Origin: Hydrogenophaga sp.
Lineage (GTDB): Bacteria > Pseudomonadota > Gammaproteobacteria > Burkholderiales > Burkholderiaceae_C
NCBI GenBank assembly: GCA_021154985.1
Contig: JAJNQE010000054.1
Location: forward strand, 28,418 to 92,417
Direction of reading: 5' to 3'
Length of the DNA stretch: 64,000 nt
The notes below the pieces were generated by a model. It had not been told where the DNA came from, did not search any database, and was given only the letters and a program-made list of their open reading frames with translations. Position 1 is the stretch's first letter. Every line of letters starts with the position of its first letter. This document shows positions 52,658-62,968 of this stretch, piece by piece. Position numbers and translations under genes: made by a program.

Positions 52658-55600
52658 ATGCTCGACACCGCCACCGACAGTCTGCAGATGGAACCCCCTG
52701 TCGCCGACCTCGGTCCGTTGGCATGGGTGTTCGAAGAGCTGCGCAAATCGCTTGATGGCGCCAACAAGGCGATCAAGCGCTTTGTTCGCGAAACCGAACA
52801 ATCGCGGCTGGACGACCTGCAGGCGGTGGACCCGTCCTCGCTTCGCCAGGCCCGCCAGCAACTGCACCAGGCGGTCGGCGCACTGGAGATGGTCGGCTTG
52901 GGCGCACCGGCCCACGTGCTGCGTGCCATGGAGGCGGCGGTGCAGCGTTTTGTGCAGCGTCCTCAAACGTGCAACGAGGCCGCTGCGGCCAAAGTCGAGC
53001 GCGCCAGTTTCGCTCTGATCGAATACCTTGAAGCGGTGTTGAACAACAAGCCGGTGCAGCCGGTGGCCCTGTTTTCCCAGTACCGCGAGGTGCAGGAGCT
53101 GGCGGCGGCCGAGCGCGTGCATCCGGCCGATCTGTGGCCGTTCGATCACCATGGCCTTGACGTCGCCGCACCCTCGGACCGCACGCCGCTGGCTTGCGAT
53201 GCATCGATCCGTTCGCTGTTTGACCGGTTGGTGCTGTTGGTCGTCAAAACCGACAGCCAGGCCGCTGCGCAACAGCTGGTGAAGCTGTGTGCAGGGCTCT
53301 CGGTGGGGGCGGACAACACCCGAACACGGACCTTTTGGCGTGTGGCCTCGGCCTTCTTTGAAGCGTTTGCCCAACGCCTGCTGCCGAGCGATGTGTATGT
53401 GAAGCGCGCTTTCTCCCGGATCCTGATGCAGTTCGTGACCTTGTCGCAAGGCAAGTCGCAGGTGTCTGAAACACTGCTGCACGACTTGCTCTTTTTCTGT
53501 GCCCAGCCCCGCGACGTGTCCGAGCAGAAGTCGCCTCAGCTGGCCGCCGTGCGCAAGGCATTTGGCCTGGGCATTCCGCCTGCTGTGGACTACCACGTGG
53601 CCACGTTGGGTCGGTACGACCCGGCTGTGCTCGCGCAAGCACGCAAGCGCATCAATTCGGCCAAAGAGGCGTGGTCACTTTATTCGGGTGGTGATGCCAG
53701 CCGCGCGCGCCAGGTGGCCGACCAGTTCGGCCTGATCGGTGACTCGCTGCTCAAGCTGCACCCGGCCAGCACCGTGCTGGCCCAGGCGCTGGTGAAGGCC
53801 GCGGACCATGCCGTGCGTGAACCGGGTGGTGTGAGCCCGGAGCTGGCCATGGAAGTGGCCACCACCACCTTGTATCTGGAAGCCGCGTTTGAGGATTTTG
53901 ATCCCAGTGCACCCGAGCTGACCGAGCGCACACAGGCGCTGGCCGACCGCCTGGAAGCCGTGATGGCGGGCCAGCCTGCCCAGCCGCTGAACCCATGGAT
54001 GGAACAGCTGTACCGCAGGGTGAGCGATCGCCAGACGATGGGCAGCGTGGTCGGGGAGCTCAAGGTGTCGCTGGGCGACGTCGAGAAGTCGCTTGACCAG
54101 TTCTTCCGCACGCCGCAAGAGAAAGCGGGCCTGCATGTGGCCGTGTCGCAGCTGGCGCAAATGCGCGGTGTGCTGTCGGTGTTGGGTCTCGATCACGCCG
54201 TGCAGGCGGTGACCCGCATGCGTACCATGGTCGAACAGATACTCGACACCGAGGTGGACGAGGCATTGGCCCGCGAGGCCGGCACCTTCCAGCAACTGGG
54301 CAACAACCTCAGCGCCATGAGCCTGCTCGTGGACATGCTCAACTACCAGCCCACGTTGGCCAAGAAGCTGTTTGTCTTTGACGAAGAAAAAGGCGAACTG
54401 CTGCCGCTGATGGGCCGTGCGCCCGGTGCCGCATTGCGCCACCCGCCCGTGCACGACGAAGCCCGCGCCATCAGCGCCGGCGTGCAGCAGGTCGTGAGCG
54501 AAGTCCAGGACGGCATGAATCTGGTGGATTTGAGCCAGCAGCTTGACTCGTTGGCCGAGCAGGCCACGCTCGCCGAACAGTCGGGTGTGGCCCGCGCGGC
54601 GCGCGAAGCCGCCGGCGCGGTGGTCGGCAACGATGCTGCTGCGGGTGCTCAGGCGCTGGTTGGGCTTTCCGAAGCCTCCTTGGCCGCGAGCGAACGTGAG
54701 CAGGCCGACACGTCGGGAGAAGACAACGACGAAGACGACTTGCTCGACATCTTTCTGGAAGAAGCCCGCGAAGTGGTCGGCAACGGACTGGATGCCGTGG
54801 GCCATCTTCAGGTGCAGCCTGGTGACCTCGAACATCTCACCACGTTGCGCCGCGCTTTCCACACGCTCAAGGGCAGCTCACGCATGGTGGGCCTTGAAGA
54901 ATTCGGGCAGGCCGCCTGGTCGATGGAGCAGTTGCTCAATACCGTGCTGGCCGAACAACGTCCTGCCAGCCCTCCGCTGCTGATGTTGACGGGTCAGGCC
55001 ATGACCGAGTTCGCACGCTGGGTGGACGACATTTCGGCGCGGCGCGAAGGCCACTGGAGAGCACAACCCTTCAAGCTCAGCGCAGACGCCTTGCGAGATC
55101 AGGGTCGGTTCCTGCCTTTGACGCAGGCGAGCGAGTCGCAAGCCGTGCCCGCCGACGAGACTGGACCCACGGAGGACCTGGCTGCCGGCGCCTTGCCAGC
55201 AGCAGAAGCCACGGTCGAACCCGCGGCGGTTGAATCGATCGAGCTGGACCTGCCCTTCCTGGACCAGGATGCCGAAGCCGCGCCCGCAGCGCCAACCGAT
55301 GTTCAGGAGCCCGCGTTCGACACGGCGTTTCTCGATCTCGATCCCTCGCCAGAACCGACCGTTGCAGCGCCCGAGACCGGCCCGATGTTTGAAGACATCG
55401 ACTTTGGTTCTTTGGCGGCGTTTTCTTCCAAAGAAGCCGCTCCGACCACCGAGGTGCCCGATCCATTGCCGCAGTCCGAGCCCGAGATGCGGGTGGGTGG
55501 CGAGACTGAGCCGGCATCGCAAGATGCAGAGCTTCAGGACTCAGCACCCGCGGCACCGATACCGGATGACATGCCCGATGAGCAGACCCGCGTGATCGGT

Positions 55601-58600
55601 TCGCTGCGGATCGGACTCAAGCTGTACAACGTGTACCTCAACGAGGCCGACGAGTGGTCGCGCCGCCTGTGCACCGCGCTGGCCGAATGGGCGCTGGAAC
55701 GTCACGAGCCGGTGCCGGAGCAGACCGAGGCGCTGGCCCATTCGCTGGCAGGGAGTTCCGCCACGGTGGGTTTCCAGTCGCTCTCCGACATTGCGCGCGC
55801 GCTGGAACATGCCCTGGGTTCGGTGAGCCACCACCAGCAGGCGGGGGCGCACGCCACGGCCGAGCAGGCCCAATTGTTTGTCGATGCTTCGGAAGACATC
55901 CGCCGCCTGCTCCATCAGTTTGCGGCCGGATTCCTCAAGGACCCCGATCCCGCGCTGATGGACGCGTTGTACCGCGTGGTGCACGACCCCGTGCCTGAAG
56001 AGACCGCGCAGCAGCCCGAGTCGGAGGACGACGCGGTACCGACAGTCGATACAGCTCCCATTGCCGAAGCGCACGAAGAGGCGCTGGTGCCCGACGCGAT
56101 GGAAGAGCCGGCGCTCACGCCGCCAGACATGCCGTCAGGGGCCTCGGCTTCGGCCTTTGCGCCGCTGACCACCTTTGACCTGCCGGCTCTGACCGAACCT
56201 TCGATCGATTTTGTGGCTCCCCACGCCGACAGCCACCGGGTGGGCCATGGCCACGTGCAGGACATCGACGACGACATCGACGCGCTGGACACGATCGACG
56301 TGGACCTGTTCCCGATCTTTGCCGAAGAGGCCCAGGAACTGCTGCCGCAGCTCGAGGGTGCCTTGCGCCAGTGGGTGGCGCGCCCCGACAACGGGAGTGC
56401 CCGGTCGGAAGTTTTGCGCAACCTTCACACGCTCAAAGGCAGCGCGCGCCTCGCTGGCGCCTTGCGCCTGGGTGAGATGGCGCACCGCATGGAAACCACC
56501 GCCGAGCGCCTCGGCTCCGACGTGCAGCGCGGTGCGGATCTGGAGCCGCTGCAATCGGCGTTTGACGAGATCAGCGCGCGGTTTGAAGTCTTGCGCAGCC
56601 AGGACCCCGAGTCGAATGATGTGGTGCAGACCGCACCCGAACAAGCGGTGGCCGAGCCGGTTTCGCTGGTCGGATCGGAGGTCTCCGATGTGCAGGCCGA
56701 CGGCGCACCCCAGCCGGTGGCCACGCGCAACATGGACGGGCTCGTCTTGCCGGTCGCGCCCACGGTCACGCAAGCGCGTGCCGGCGCTGCCGTGCGCGTG
56801 CGCCCCGAATTGCTGGATCGCCTGGTCAACCAGGCCGGTGAGGTGATGACCACCCGCGCGCGCATGGAGTCCGAACTCGTGACGTTGCGCGGCTCGCTCA
56901 AAGACCTCACGGGCAACCTCGACCGCTTGCGTGGCCAGTTGCGCGACATCGAGCTGCAGGCCGAAACCCAAATGCAGTCGCGGCTGGCGCAGGCGCGGGA
57001 CGCCGACCAGTCGTTTGACCCTCTCGAATTTGACCGATTCACCCGTGTGCAGGAACTCACCCGCATGATGGCCGAGTCGGTCAACGACGTGGCCACGGTG
57101 CAGCGCAACCTGCAACGCGCAGTGGAATCCACCGAAGACAGTCTGGTGGCCCAAGGTCGGCAGACGCGCGAATTGCAACGCGACCTGTTGCGCACCCGAA
57201 TGGTGGAATTTGAAGGCATCTCCGAGCGGCTGTACCGCGTGGTGCGACAGGCTTCCAAGGAAACCGGCAAACAGGTGCGTCTGGACATCACCGGCGGCAA
57301 CATCGAGATGGACCGCGGCGTGCTGGACCGGATGACGGCCGCCTTTGAACACCTGCTGCGCAACAGCGTGGTGCACGGCATCGAGTCGCCCGAGAACCGT
57401 TTGAGTGCGGGCAAGCCAGCCGAAGGCCAGATCGAGATCACGCTGGCGCAGGAGCTCAACGACGTGTCGGTGGTGTTCGCGGACGACGGCGGCGGGCTGG
57501 ACCTGCCCCGCTTGCGCGAGAAAGCCAGCGCGCAGGGACTGATCGCTCCGGGTGCCCAGATCAGCGACGCCGAGGCGGCACAGCTGGTGTTCGAACCCGG
57601 CATCAGCACGGCGCGCGAAGTGTCCGAACTGGCTGGTCGTGGCATCGGCATGGATGTGGTGCGCAACGATGTGGTGGCCCTGGGTGGCCGCATCGAGACC
57701 GCCACCCAAGCCGGGCAGGGCACCAACTTCAAGCTGGTGTTGCCCCTGACCACGGCGGTGACGCAGGTGGTGATGTTGCGGGCCGGATCTTTGACGCTGG
57801 GCGTGCCGTCCAACCTGGTGGAACTGGTGCGCCGTGTGAGTGCCGACGAGCTGGCCAAAGCGTATGCCAGCGGTTCACTCACCGTGGCGGGCGAGGCCGT
57901 GCCGTTTTTCTGGACGGGTGCGCTGTTGCAGTCGTCGGTGCAGTCGCTCGAATCCAAAGGCCGCACCTTGCCGGTCATCATTTTCCGAAGCGCTGCGCAG
58001 CGTGTGGCCATGCACGTGGACGAAGTGCTGGGCAACCAGGAAGTGGTGGTGAAGAACCTTGGCACCCAGCTGTCCCGGCTGCCGGGCCTGGCGGGCATGT
58101 CGGTGTTGGCCTCGGGCGCTGTGGCCTTGATCTACAACCCGGTGGCGCTGGCGGCGGTGTACGGCGAGCAGGTGCGCGCCTGGGTGGCCACACAGCAAAA
58201 ACTCGTGCAGGAGATGCCGGCCGACGCGCCGATGCCCATGGACGTGGCGGTGAGTGCGGTACCGCTGGTGCTGGTGGTCGACGACTCCATCACCGTGCGC
58301 CGTGTGACGCAGCGCCTGCTGCAACGCGAAGGCTACCGGGTCACGCTGGCGGCCGATGGTCTGCAAGCGTTGGAGAAGCTCCAGGCCGAGCTGCCCACCG
58401 TGGTGTTGTCCGACATCGAGATGCCGCGCATGGATGGCTTCGACCTGGTGCGCAACATCCGCAGCGACGCCCGCTTGTCCGACCTGCCGGTGATCATGAT
58501 CACCTCGCGCATCGCGGAGAAACACCGCGAGCACGCACGCGAACTTGGTGTGGACCACTACCTTGGCAAGCCCTACGCCGAAGACGAGTTGCTGGCCCTG

Positions 58601-58636
58601 ATCGGCCACTACGCCAAGGCCACCGCCGAGTCCTGA
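52658..58636 (+). CDS. chpA: Hybrid chemosensory kinase ChpA/PilL
   Basis: 1992 residues. The N-terminal ~600 residues are helical. Hpt domains follow with phospho-His near 735 (HTLKGSSRM) and 1257 (HTLKGSARL); a third, near 1028, reads HSLAGSSATV and lacks the usual Lys. Acidic/Ala/Pro linkers separate them. After a dimerisation helix come a CheA ATPase domain (HLLRNSVVHGIESPE, GRGIGMDVVRNDV), a CheW-like domain and a C-terminal receiver with phospho-Asp near 1919 (DIEMPRMDG). It phosphorylates PilG and PilH. pilK and chpBC do not follow. Confidence 0.94.
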   Translation: MLDTATDSLQMEPPVADLGPLAWVFEELRKSLDGANKAIKRFVRETEQSRLDDLQAVDPSSLRQARQQLHQAVGALEMVGLGAPAHVLRAMEAAVQRFVQRPQTCNEAAAAKVERASFALIEYLEAVLNNKPVQPVALFSQYREVQELAAAERVHPADLWPFDHHGLDVAAPSDRTPLACDASIRSLFDRLVLLVVKTDSQAAAQQLVKLCAGLSVGADNTRTRTFWRVASAFFEAFAQRLLPSDVYVKRAFSRILMQFVTLSQGKSQVSETLLHDLLFFCAQPRDVSEQKSPQLAAVRKAFGLGIPPAVDYHVATLGRYDPAVLAQARKRINSAKEAWSLYSGGDASRARQVADQFGLIGDSLLKLHPASTVLAQALVKAADHAVREPGGVSPELAMEVATTTLYLEAAFEDFDPSAPELTERTQALADRLEAVMAGQPAQPLNPWMEQLYRRVSDRQTMGSVVGELKVSLGDVEKSLDQFFRTPQEKAGLHVAVSQLAQMRGVLSVLGLDHAVQAVTRMRTMVEQILDTEVDEALAREAGTFQQLGNNLSAMSLLVDMLNYQPTLAKKLFVFDEEKGELLPLMGRAPGAALRHPPVHDEARAISAGVQQVVSEVQDGMNLVDLSQQLDSLAEQATLAEQSGVARAAREAAGAVVGNDAAAGAQALVGLSEASLAASEREQADTSGEDNDEDDLLDIFLEEAREVVGNGLDAVGHLQVQPGDLEHLTTLRRAFHTLKGSSRMVGLEEFGQAAWSMEQLLNTVLAEQRPASPPLLMLTGQAMTEFARWVDDISARREGHWRAQPFKLSADALRDQGRFLPLTQASESQAVPADETGPTEDLAAGALPAAEATVEPAAVESIELDLPFLDQDAEAAPAAPTDVQEPAFDTAFLDLDPSPEPTVAAPETGPMFEDIDFGSLAAFSSKEAAPTTEVPDPLPQSEPEMRVGGETEPASQDAELQDSAPAAPIPDDMPDEQTRVIGSLRIGLKLYNVYLNEADEWSRRLCTALAEWALERHEPVPEQTEALAHSLAGSSATVGFQSLSDIARALEHALGSVSHHQQAGAHATAEQAQLFVDASEDIRRLLHQFAAGFLKDPDPALMDALYRVVHDPVPEETAQQPESEDDAVPTVDTAPIAEAHEEALVPDAMEEPALTPPDMPSGASASAFAPLTTFDLPALTEPSIDFVAPHADSHRVGHGHVQDIDDDIDALDTIDVDLFPIFAEEAQELLPQLEGALRQWVARPDNGSARSEVLRNLHTLKGSARLAGALRLGEMAHRMETTAERLGSDVQRGADLEPLQSAFDEISARFEVLRSQDPESNDVVQTAPEQAVAEPVSLVGSEVSDVQADGAPQPVATRNMDGLVLPVAPTVTQARAGAAVRVRPELLDRLVNQAGEVMTTRARMESELVTLRGSLKDLTGNLDRLRGQLRDIELQAETQMQSRLAQARDADQSFDPLEFDRFTRVQELTRMMAESVNDVATVQRNLQRAVESTEDSLVAQGRQTRELQRDLLRTRMVEFEGISERLYRVVRQASKETGKQVRLDITGGNIEMDRGVLDRMTAAFEHLLRNSVVHGIESPENRLSAGKPAEGQIEITLAQELNDVSVVFADDGGGLDLPRLREKASAQGLIAPGAQISDAEAAQLVFEPGISTAREVSELAGRGIGMDVVRNDVVALGGRIETATQAGQGTNFKLVLPLTTAVTQVVMLRAGSLTLGVPSNLVELVRRVSADELAKAYASGSLTVAGEAVPFFWTGALLQSSVQSLESKGRTLPVIIFRSAAQRVAMHVDEVLGNQEVVVKNLGTQLSRLPGLAGMSVLASGAVALIYNPVALAAVYGEQVRAWVATQQKLVQEMPADAPMPMDVAVSAVPLVLVVDDSITVRRVTQRLLQREGYRVTLAADGLQALEKLQAELPTVVLSDIEMPRMDGFDLVRNIRSDARLSDLPVIMITSRIAEKHREHARELGVDHYLGKPYAEDELLALIGHYAKATAES

Positions 58637-58643
58637 TTCTGGA

Positions 58644-58667
58644 GGCCCTGACCGGGTGGTCAGGGCC
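58644..58667. terminator. Terminator between chpA and the aldolase gene
   Basis: GGCCCTGACC and GGTCAGGGCC form a perfect 10-bp stem around GGGT, followed by GTTT on the plus strand. It lies 7 bp after chpA and 3 bp before the convergent gene end. The T-run is short, so efficiency is uncertain. Confidence 0.6.
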
Positions 58668-58670
58668 GTT

Positions 58671-59840
58671 TCAGCCCAGGCAGCCGCGTGTGTCCACGCG
58701 AATCACGCGTTCCACCAGCCCCGCCGCCAAGCCGCCGCGCACGCCCACCATGAAATCGTGCAGGTTGACGGTGGGGTCGCAGTGACCCGGCACCAGCCAG
58801 ACCACCTCGCCCAGTGCGGGTAGTGGTTGGTCTGCATCGGCGCGCAGCACGCCGTGTTCGTCGCCACCACTGGCGTAGCTCAGGCCCGAGGGAAACCACA
58901 CGCTGGGCATGCCGCTGTCGATGGCGTGGCTTTTGTGTCCGGCGTCGCACACGGCGTGGGCAGCGTTGAGGCTCATCACCTGGCTTTTCACGAACAGCGC
59001 GTGCTCGAACACCGGTGCCAGCGGCGTGGTTTCGTTGCTCGCGTAGTCGGCGTCCATGAACAGGTAGGAGCCGGCTTGCAGTTCGCCCCACACCCCGCTG
59101 CTGGCTTCGAGTGAAAAGGTGCCGGTGCCTGCGCCGGTGACCAGGGGTACAGCGAAGCCCGCAGCTTGCAATGCGTCGACTGTGGCCTGCACCGCGCGGG
59201 TGGCTGCGTCCATGGCCTGGGTGCGTTCGGCGGCGGTGCGGCGGTGCTGTGCACCCCCGTGGTAGGCCTGCAGCCCGGCAAAGCGCAGCACCGGGTGCGT
59301 TGCGATCGCCTGCACCAGGGCCACCGCAGGATCGCCCGGCGCCACGCCGCAACGACCCTGGCCCACGTCGATCTCCACCAGCACGTCAACGCTGCGGGGG
59401 GCGCCGACACCGGCGGTTTGCAGCGCCTGCGCCAGACGCGCCACGCCCAGCGCGCTGTCGACCGCGATGGAAAACTTTGTGGGCAGATCGCGCACGGCTT
59501 GCGCCAGGCGCAACAGTTTGGCCGGTGCGATCACCTCGTTGCTGATGTAGATGTCGCGCACGCCGGCATGGGCCAGGGCCAGTGCTTCGTCGGTCTTTTG
59601 CACACACACGCCCACGGCGCCGTGGTGCATCTGCAGCTGCGCGAGTTCAGCGCTCTTGTGCATCTTGGCGTGCGGTCGAAGGCGCACGCCGTGTTCGTGG
59701 GCAAAGGCGGCCATGCGCGCCAGGTTGCGCTCCATGGCGTCGAGATCGATCACGAGCGAAGGGGTGTCGATGGTGTCCACACCCCGACCGATGCAGGCCT
59801 GCGCACGCTGCCAGCGCGCAGTGGTTTGCGTTTCATGCAT
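58671..59840 (-). CDS. D-threonine aldolase/DSD1-family PLP enzyme
   Basis: 389 residues with a fold-type III barrel: TPSLVIDLDAMERNLARM and RLRPHAKMHKSAELA with the PLP Lys, plus C-terminal VPGHCDPTVNLHDFMVGV, whose His and Cys match the metal site of D-serine dehydratase and D-threonine aldolase. It may cleave D-threonine or D-3-hydroxyaspartate-type substrates or dehydrate D-serine. Its ATG overlaps the end of the phosphatase gene by 8 bp. Confidence 0.88.
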   Translation of the reverse strand: MHETQTTARWQRAQACIGRGVDTIDTPSLVIDLDAMERNLARMAAFAHEHGVRLRPHAKMHKSAELAQLQMHHGAVGVCVQKTDEALALAHAGVRDIYISNEVIAPAKLLRLAQAVRDLPTKFSIAVDSALGVARLAQALQTAGVGAPRSVDVLVEIDVGQGRCGVAPGDPAVALVQAIATHPVLRFAGLQAYHGGAQHRRTAAERTQAMDAATRAVQATVDALQAAGFAVPLVTGAGTGTFSLEASSGVWGELQAGSYLFMDADYASNETTPLAPVFEHALFVKSQVMSLNAAHAVCDAGHKSHAIDSGMPSVWFPSGLSYASGGDEHGVLRADADQPLPALGEVVWLVPGHCDPTVNLHDFMVGVRGGLAAGLVERVIRVDTRGCLG

Positions 59841-60480
59841 GGCGTTCGTCCAGCGCAGAGGTGGGGTGGGGCTGCAGGTGGCCGGTATCGGCCCATCCCA
59901 CGAGGCTCAGACCTTCGGGCGACCACAGCAGGCGGTTGATGGCGGTGTTGGCCAGCTCCCAACTGCGCGGCGCCTGCAGGCCCAGGCGCGTGGCGGCGCG
60001 GTACAGGATGTCGAGCACACCGCCGTGCGCCACGATCAGGATCTGTTCGCCCGGGTGGCGCGCTGCGATCTCTTCGACCGCAGGTACCACGCGTGCTTCG
60101 AGTTGCAGCAGGGACTCGCCCCCCGACGGCGCGAAGTCGGGCACGCGCTTGCGCCAGGCCATCGATGCCTCGGGAAACCGCTGCTCCAGTTCGGTCCAGG
60201 TGTGACCCTCGAAGTCGCCAAAGCAGCGCTCGCGCAAGCCCAGGTGGCGGGTGACGGTCAGGTCCCGGGTGCGGGCCACGGTCTGTGCGGTCTCAAAGGC
60301 ACGCAGCAGATCGCTGGCGTAGACGGCCGCAATGGGCTCGTCGCGCAAGGCCTCGGCCAGCCGAGCGGCCTGCCAGCGACCGTGGTCGTTGAGTTCAATG
60401 TCGGTGTGACCCTGGATGCGGGTGTCGCGGTTCCAGGCGGTTTCGCCGTGGCGGATGGCGAGGATTCGGGTGAGTTGCAA
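59833..60480 (-). CDS. Histidine phosphatase family protein
   Basis: 215 residues, phosphoglycerate-mutase-like: LAIRHGETAWN holds the catalytic R-H-G, ERCFGDFEGHTWTEL and IVAHGGVLDILYR the second His. Substrate unknown; GpmB-like or CobC-like phosphatases are candidates. I use TTG 60480 as start because AAGGA lies six bases upstream and similarity begins with LTRILAIRHGE; frames from further upstream overlap the divergent kinase gene. Co-directional and overlapping with the aldolase gene. Confidence 0.85.
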   Translation of the reverse strand: MQLTRILAIRHGETAWNRDTRIQGHTDIELNDHGRWQAARLAEALRDEPIAAVYASDLLRAFETAQTVARTRDLTVTRHLGLRERCFGDFEGHTWTELEQRFPEASMAWRKRVPDFAPSGGESLLQLEARVVPAVEEIAARHPGEQILIVAHGGVLDILYRAATRLGLQAPRSWELANTAINRLLWSPEGLSLVGWADTGHLQPHPTSALDERHA

Positions 60481-60583
60481 AGCAGATCCTTGGGCGCTGG
60501 CGGGAAGTCGCCACTGTACCGGTCTGCCTGCAGCGTCGACCCGAAACGCCTGAAAAACCGGGGATTGCGACACAATCCAACGC

Positions 60584-62953
60584 ATGACGTCGCCGCGTTC
60601 GCCATCCGACGGGGACTTCGCCTCCCTGTTCAACTTCCTTCCCATCGGGGCCTACCGCAGCTCGCCCGACGGACAGATGCTGCGCGCCAACCGGGCGCTG
60701 GTGGAGCTCAATGGCTATTCGTCGGAAGCCGAGATGCTGGCGGCGGTCAAGGACATTGCGCTGGAGTGGTACGTGGACCCGGTGCGCCGGGCCGAATTCC
60801 AGCGCCAGCTCGAGCGCGATGGATTCGTGCGCGGCTTCGTGTCGGAAATCCACCGTCACCACACGCGCGAAAGGGTGTGGATCAGCGAGAACGCGCACAG
60901 CGTGCGCGATGCCGCAGGTGTCTTGCGCTATTACGAAGGCACGGTGGAAGACATCACGGAACGCATGCGCACCCAGAAGGCGCTGCGCGACAACGAAGAG
61001 CAGTTGCGCCTGATCACGGCCCAGATGCCGGGTGCGGTGTTCTCTGTCTACGTGCGGAACAACGGCGCGCGCGAATACCGTTTCTTGAGCGCCGGCATTC
61101 GGGAACTCTATGGTTTTGACGCCGAGACCCTGATGCGCGATCCCTCGCTGCTGACGCGCTACTTTCACCCCGACGACAAGGACGTGCTGGAGCAAGGCCG
61201 CGAGGCGATTCTGGCGGGAGCTTCCAATCTGGACACCGAGTTCCGCGTGGTGCTGCCCGACGGGCGCATCAAGTGGGTCTGCAACCGATCCTGTGCGGTG
61301 TCGTCGGACGAACAGGGTTTCCTGCGCGTGGGCGTGCTGTTCGACGTCACCGCCCGCAAGGAAGCCGAGGCCGCCTTGCACGCCAGCGAGACGCTCTGGA
61401 AGCTGGCCCTGGAGAGCGCCGGAGACGGCGTGTGGGACTGGAACATCCGCACCGGCGAGGAGTATTTTTCTGCCAGCATCAAGGCCATGTTCGGCTATGC
61501 CGACGACGACATCGAGAACCTCTCGGTCGAGCTCGACAGCCGCACCCATCCTGACGATGTGGCGCAGATGCAGATGGACCGGCAGGCCCATTTCGACGGC
61601 CTGGTGCCGGTGTACCGCAACGAGCACCGCATCCGCTGCAAGGACGGCCGCTGGAAGTGGGTGCTCTCGCGCGGCGTGGTGATCGCGCGCGATGACAACG
61701 GTCTGCCGCTGCGCATGGTGGGCACACACACCGACATCACCGAGCTCAAGGAAGCCGAGGCGCAGCAGCGAACGCTCGAAGTGCAGTTGCGCGAATCTCA
61801 GAAGATGGAAGCCATCGGCACATTGGCCGGGGGTGTGGCGCACGATTTCAACAACCTGCTCGCCGCCATCCTGGGCAATCTGGTGCTGGCGCGCGAAGAC
61901 GTGGGCGAGCACCACCCGGCGCAGGAGAGCCTGGCGGAAATCAACCGCGCGGCCATCCGTGCGCGCCAGTTGGTGCAGCAGATCCTGACCTTCAGCCGCC
62001 GCCAGACGCAGGAGATGCAGCGCCAGCCGCTCAATCTGCTGGTGGAGGAAGCCCTGGGCCTCCTGCGCTCGCTGCTGCCCGCCGGCCTCAAACTGGTGAC
62101 GCGTTTGCCGTCGGCGAACCTGCAGGTGCTGGCGGACGCCACGCAGATGCAGCAGGTGCTCATGAACCTGTGCACCAACGCCTGGCAGTCCATGGAAGGC
62201 GGCTCCGGCGACATCACGGTGGCGCTGCGCGAAGTGCGGCTGGACGCCTCGCAGGCCCTGCAGCTGGGAGGCCTGGTCAGCGGCGCCTACGCTTGCCTGA
62301 GCGTGGCCGACAACGGCCCGGGCATGGATGTGGAAACGCAGCGACGCGTGTTTGAACCCTTCTTCACCACCAAGGCGCCCGGCGCCGGAACCGGCCTGGG
62401 GCTGGCGGTGGTGCACGGCATCGTCAAGGCGCACCGAGGTGCCATCGACCTGCATTCCCGGCCCGGTGAGGGCACGCGTTTTGACGTGTACCTGCCGCTG
62501 GCGGCCGCAGGCGCTGTGGGTGATGTGCCCGAGGCGTCATTGCCCGCGCCACCCATGGCAACCGCCCCCGCCCTGGCGGGCAAACACGTGGTCTACATCG
62601 ACGACTACGAAGCCCTGGTGTTCCTGGTGGGGCGCCTGCTGCGCAAGCAGGGACACGTGGCCACGACCTTCGAGTCCGGCGAGGCTGCTGTCGAATGGTT
62701 GCAGGCCCACCCGGAGGTGCCGGTGGATCTGGTGGTGAGCGATCACAACATGCCCGGCCTCTCGGGCGTGGAAACCGCCATCGAAATCCGCCGCCTGCGA
62801 CCCCGGCTCAAGATCGCCATCATCTCGGGTCATGTGAACGACCAGCTGCTCGTTGATGCCGCTGCGGCCGGTGTGAACGAAGTGCTGGGCAAGCAGGACA
62901 GCATGGACGCGCTGGGCGAAGCCATCCGGGAACTGCTGGAACGTGCCGCCTGA
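60584..62953 (+). CDS. Soluble three-PAS hybrid sensor histidine kinase
   Basis: 789 residues with no membrane helix. Three PAS/PAC units cover about 8-130, 140-265 and 270-395, the third ending RMVGTHTDITELKEAE. HisKA has phospho-His near 420 (GGVAHDFNNLLAAIL); the ATPase domain has NLCTNAWQSMEGG, VADNGPGMD and GAGTGLGLAVVHGI; a receiver at about 665-785 has Asp near 720 (VVSDHNMPGLSGVE). No cognate DNA-binding regulator is adjacent. Ligand unknown. Divergent from the phosphatase gene. Confidence 0.9.
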   Translation: MTSPRSPSDGDFASLFNFLPIGAYRSSPDGQMLRANRALVELNGYSSEAEMLAAVKDIALEWYVDPVRRAEFQRQLERDGFVRGFVSEIHRHHTRERVWISENAHSVRDAAGVLRYYEGTVEDITERMRTQKALRDNEEQLRLITAQMPGAVFSVYVRNNGAREYRFLSAGIRELYGFDAETLMRDPSLLTRYFHPDDKDVLEQGREAILAGASNLDTEFRVVLPDGRIKWVCNRSCAVSSDEQGFLRVGVLFDVTARKEAEAALHASETLWKLALESAGDGVWDWNIRTGEEYFSASIKAMFGYADDDIENLSVELDSRTHPDDVAQMQMDRQAHFDGLVPVYRNEHRIRCKDGRWKWVLSRGVVIARDDNGLPLRMVGTHTDITELKEAEAQQRTLEVQLRESQKMEAIGTLAGGVAHDFNNLLAAILGNLVLAREDVGEHHPAQESLAEINRAAIRARQLVQQILTFSRRQTQEMQRQPLNLLVEEALGLLRSLLPAGLKLVTRLPSANLQVLADATQMQQVLMNLCTNAWQSMEGGSGDITVALREVRLDASQALQLGGLVSGAYACLSVADNGPGMDVETQRRVFEPFFTTKAPGAGTGLGLAVVHGIVKAHRGAIDLHSRPGEGTRFDVYLPLAAAGAVGDVPEASLPAPPMATAPALAGKHVVYIDDYEALVFLVGRLLRKQGHVATTFESGEAAVEWLQAHPEVPVDLVVSDHNMPGLSGVETAIEIRRLRPRLKIAIISGHVNDQLLVDAAAAGVNEVLGKQDSMDALGEAIRELLERAA

Positions 62954-62968
62954 GCGACCCGGCCTGGG

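Noticed and set aside
59833..60645. Longer histidine phosphatase starting at 60645
   Set aside because: It would overlap the divergent kinase gene by more than 60 bp and add residues before the conserved strand LTRILAIRHGE; the TTG at 60480 has a well-spaced AAGGA.
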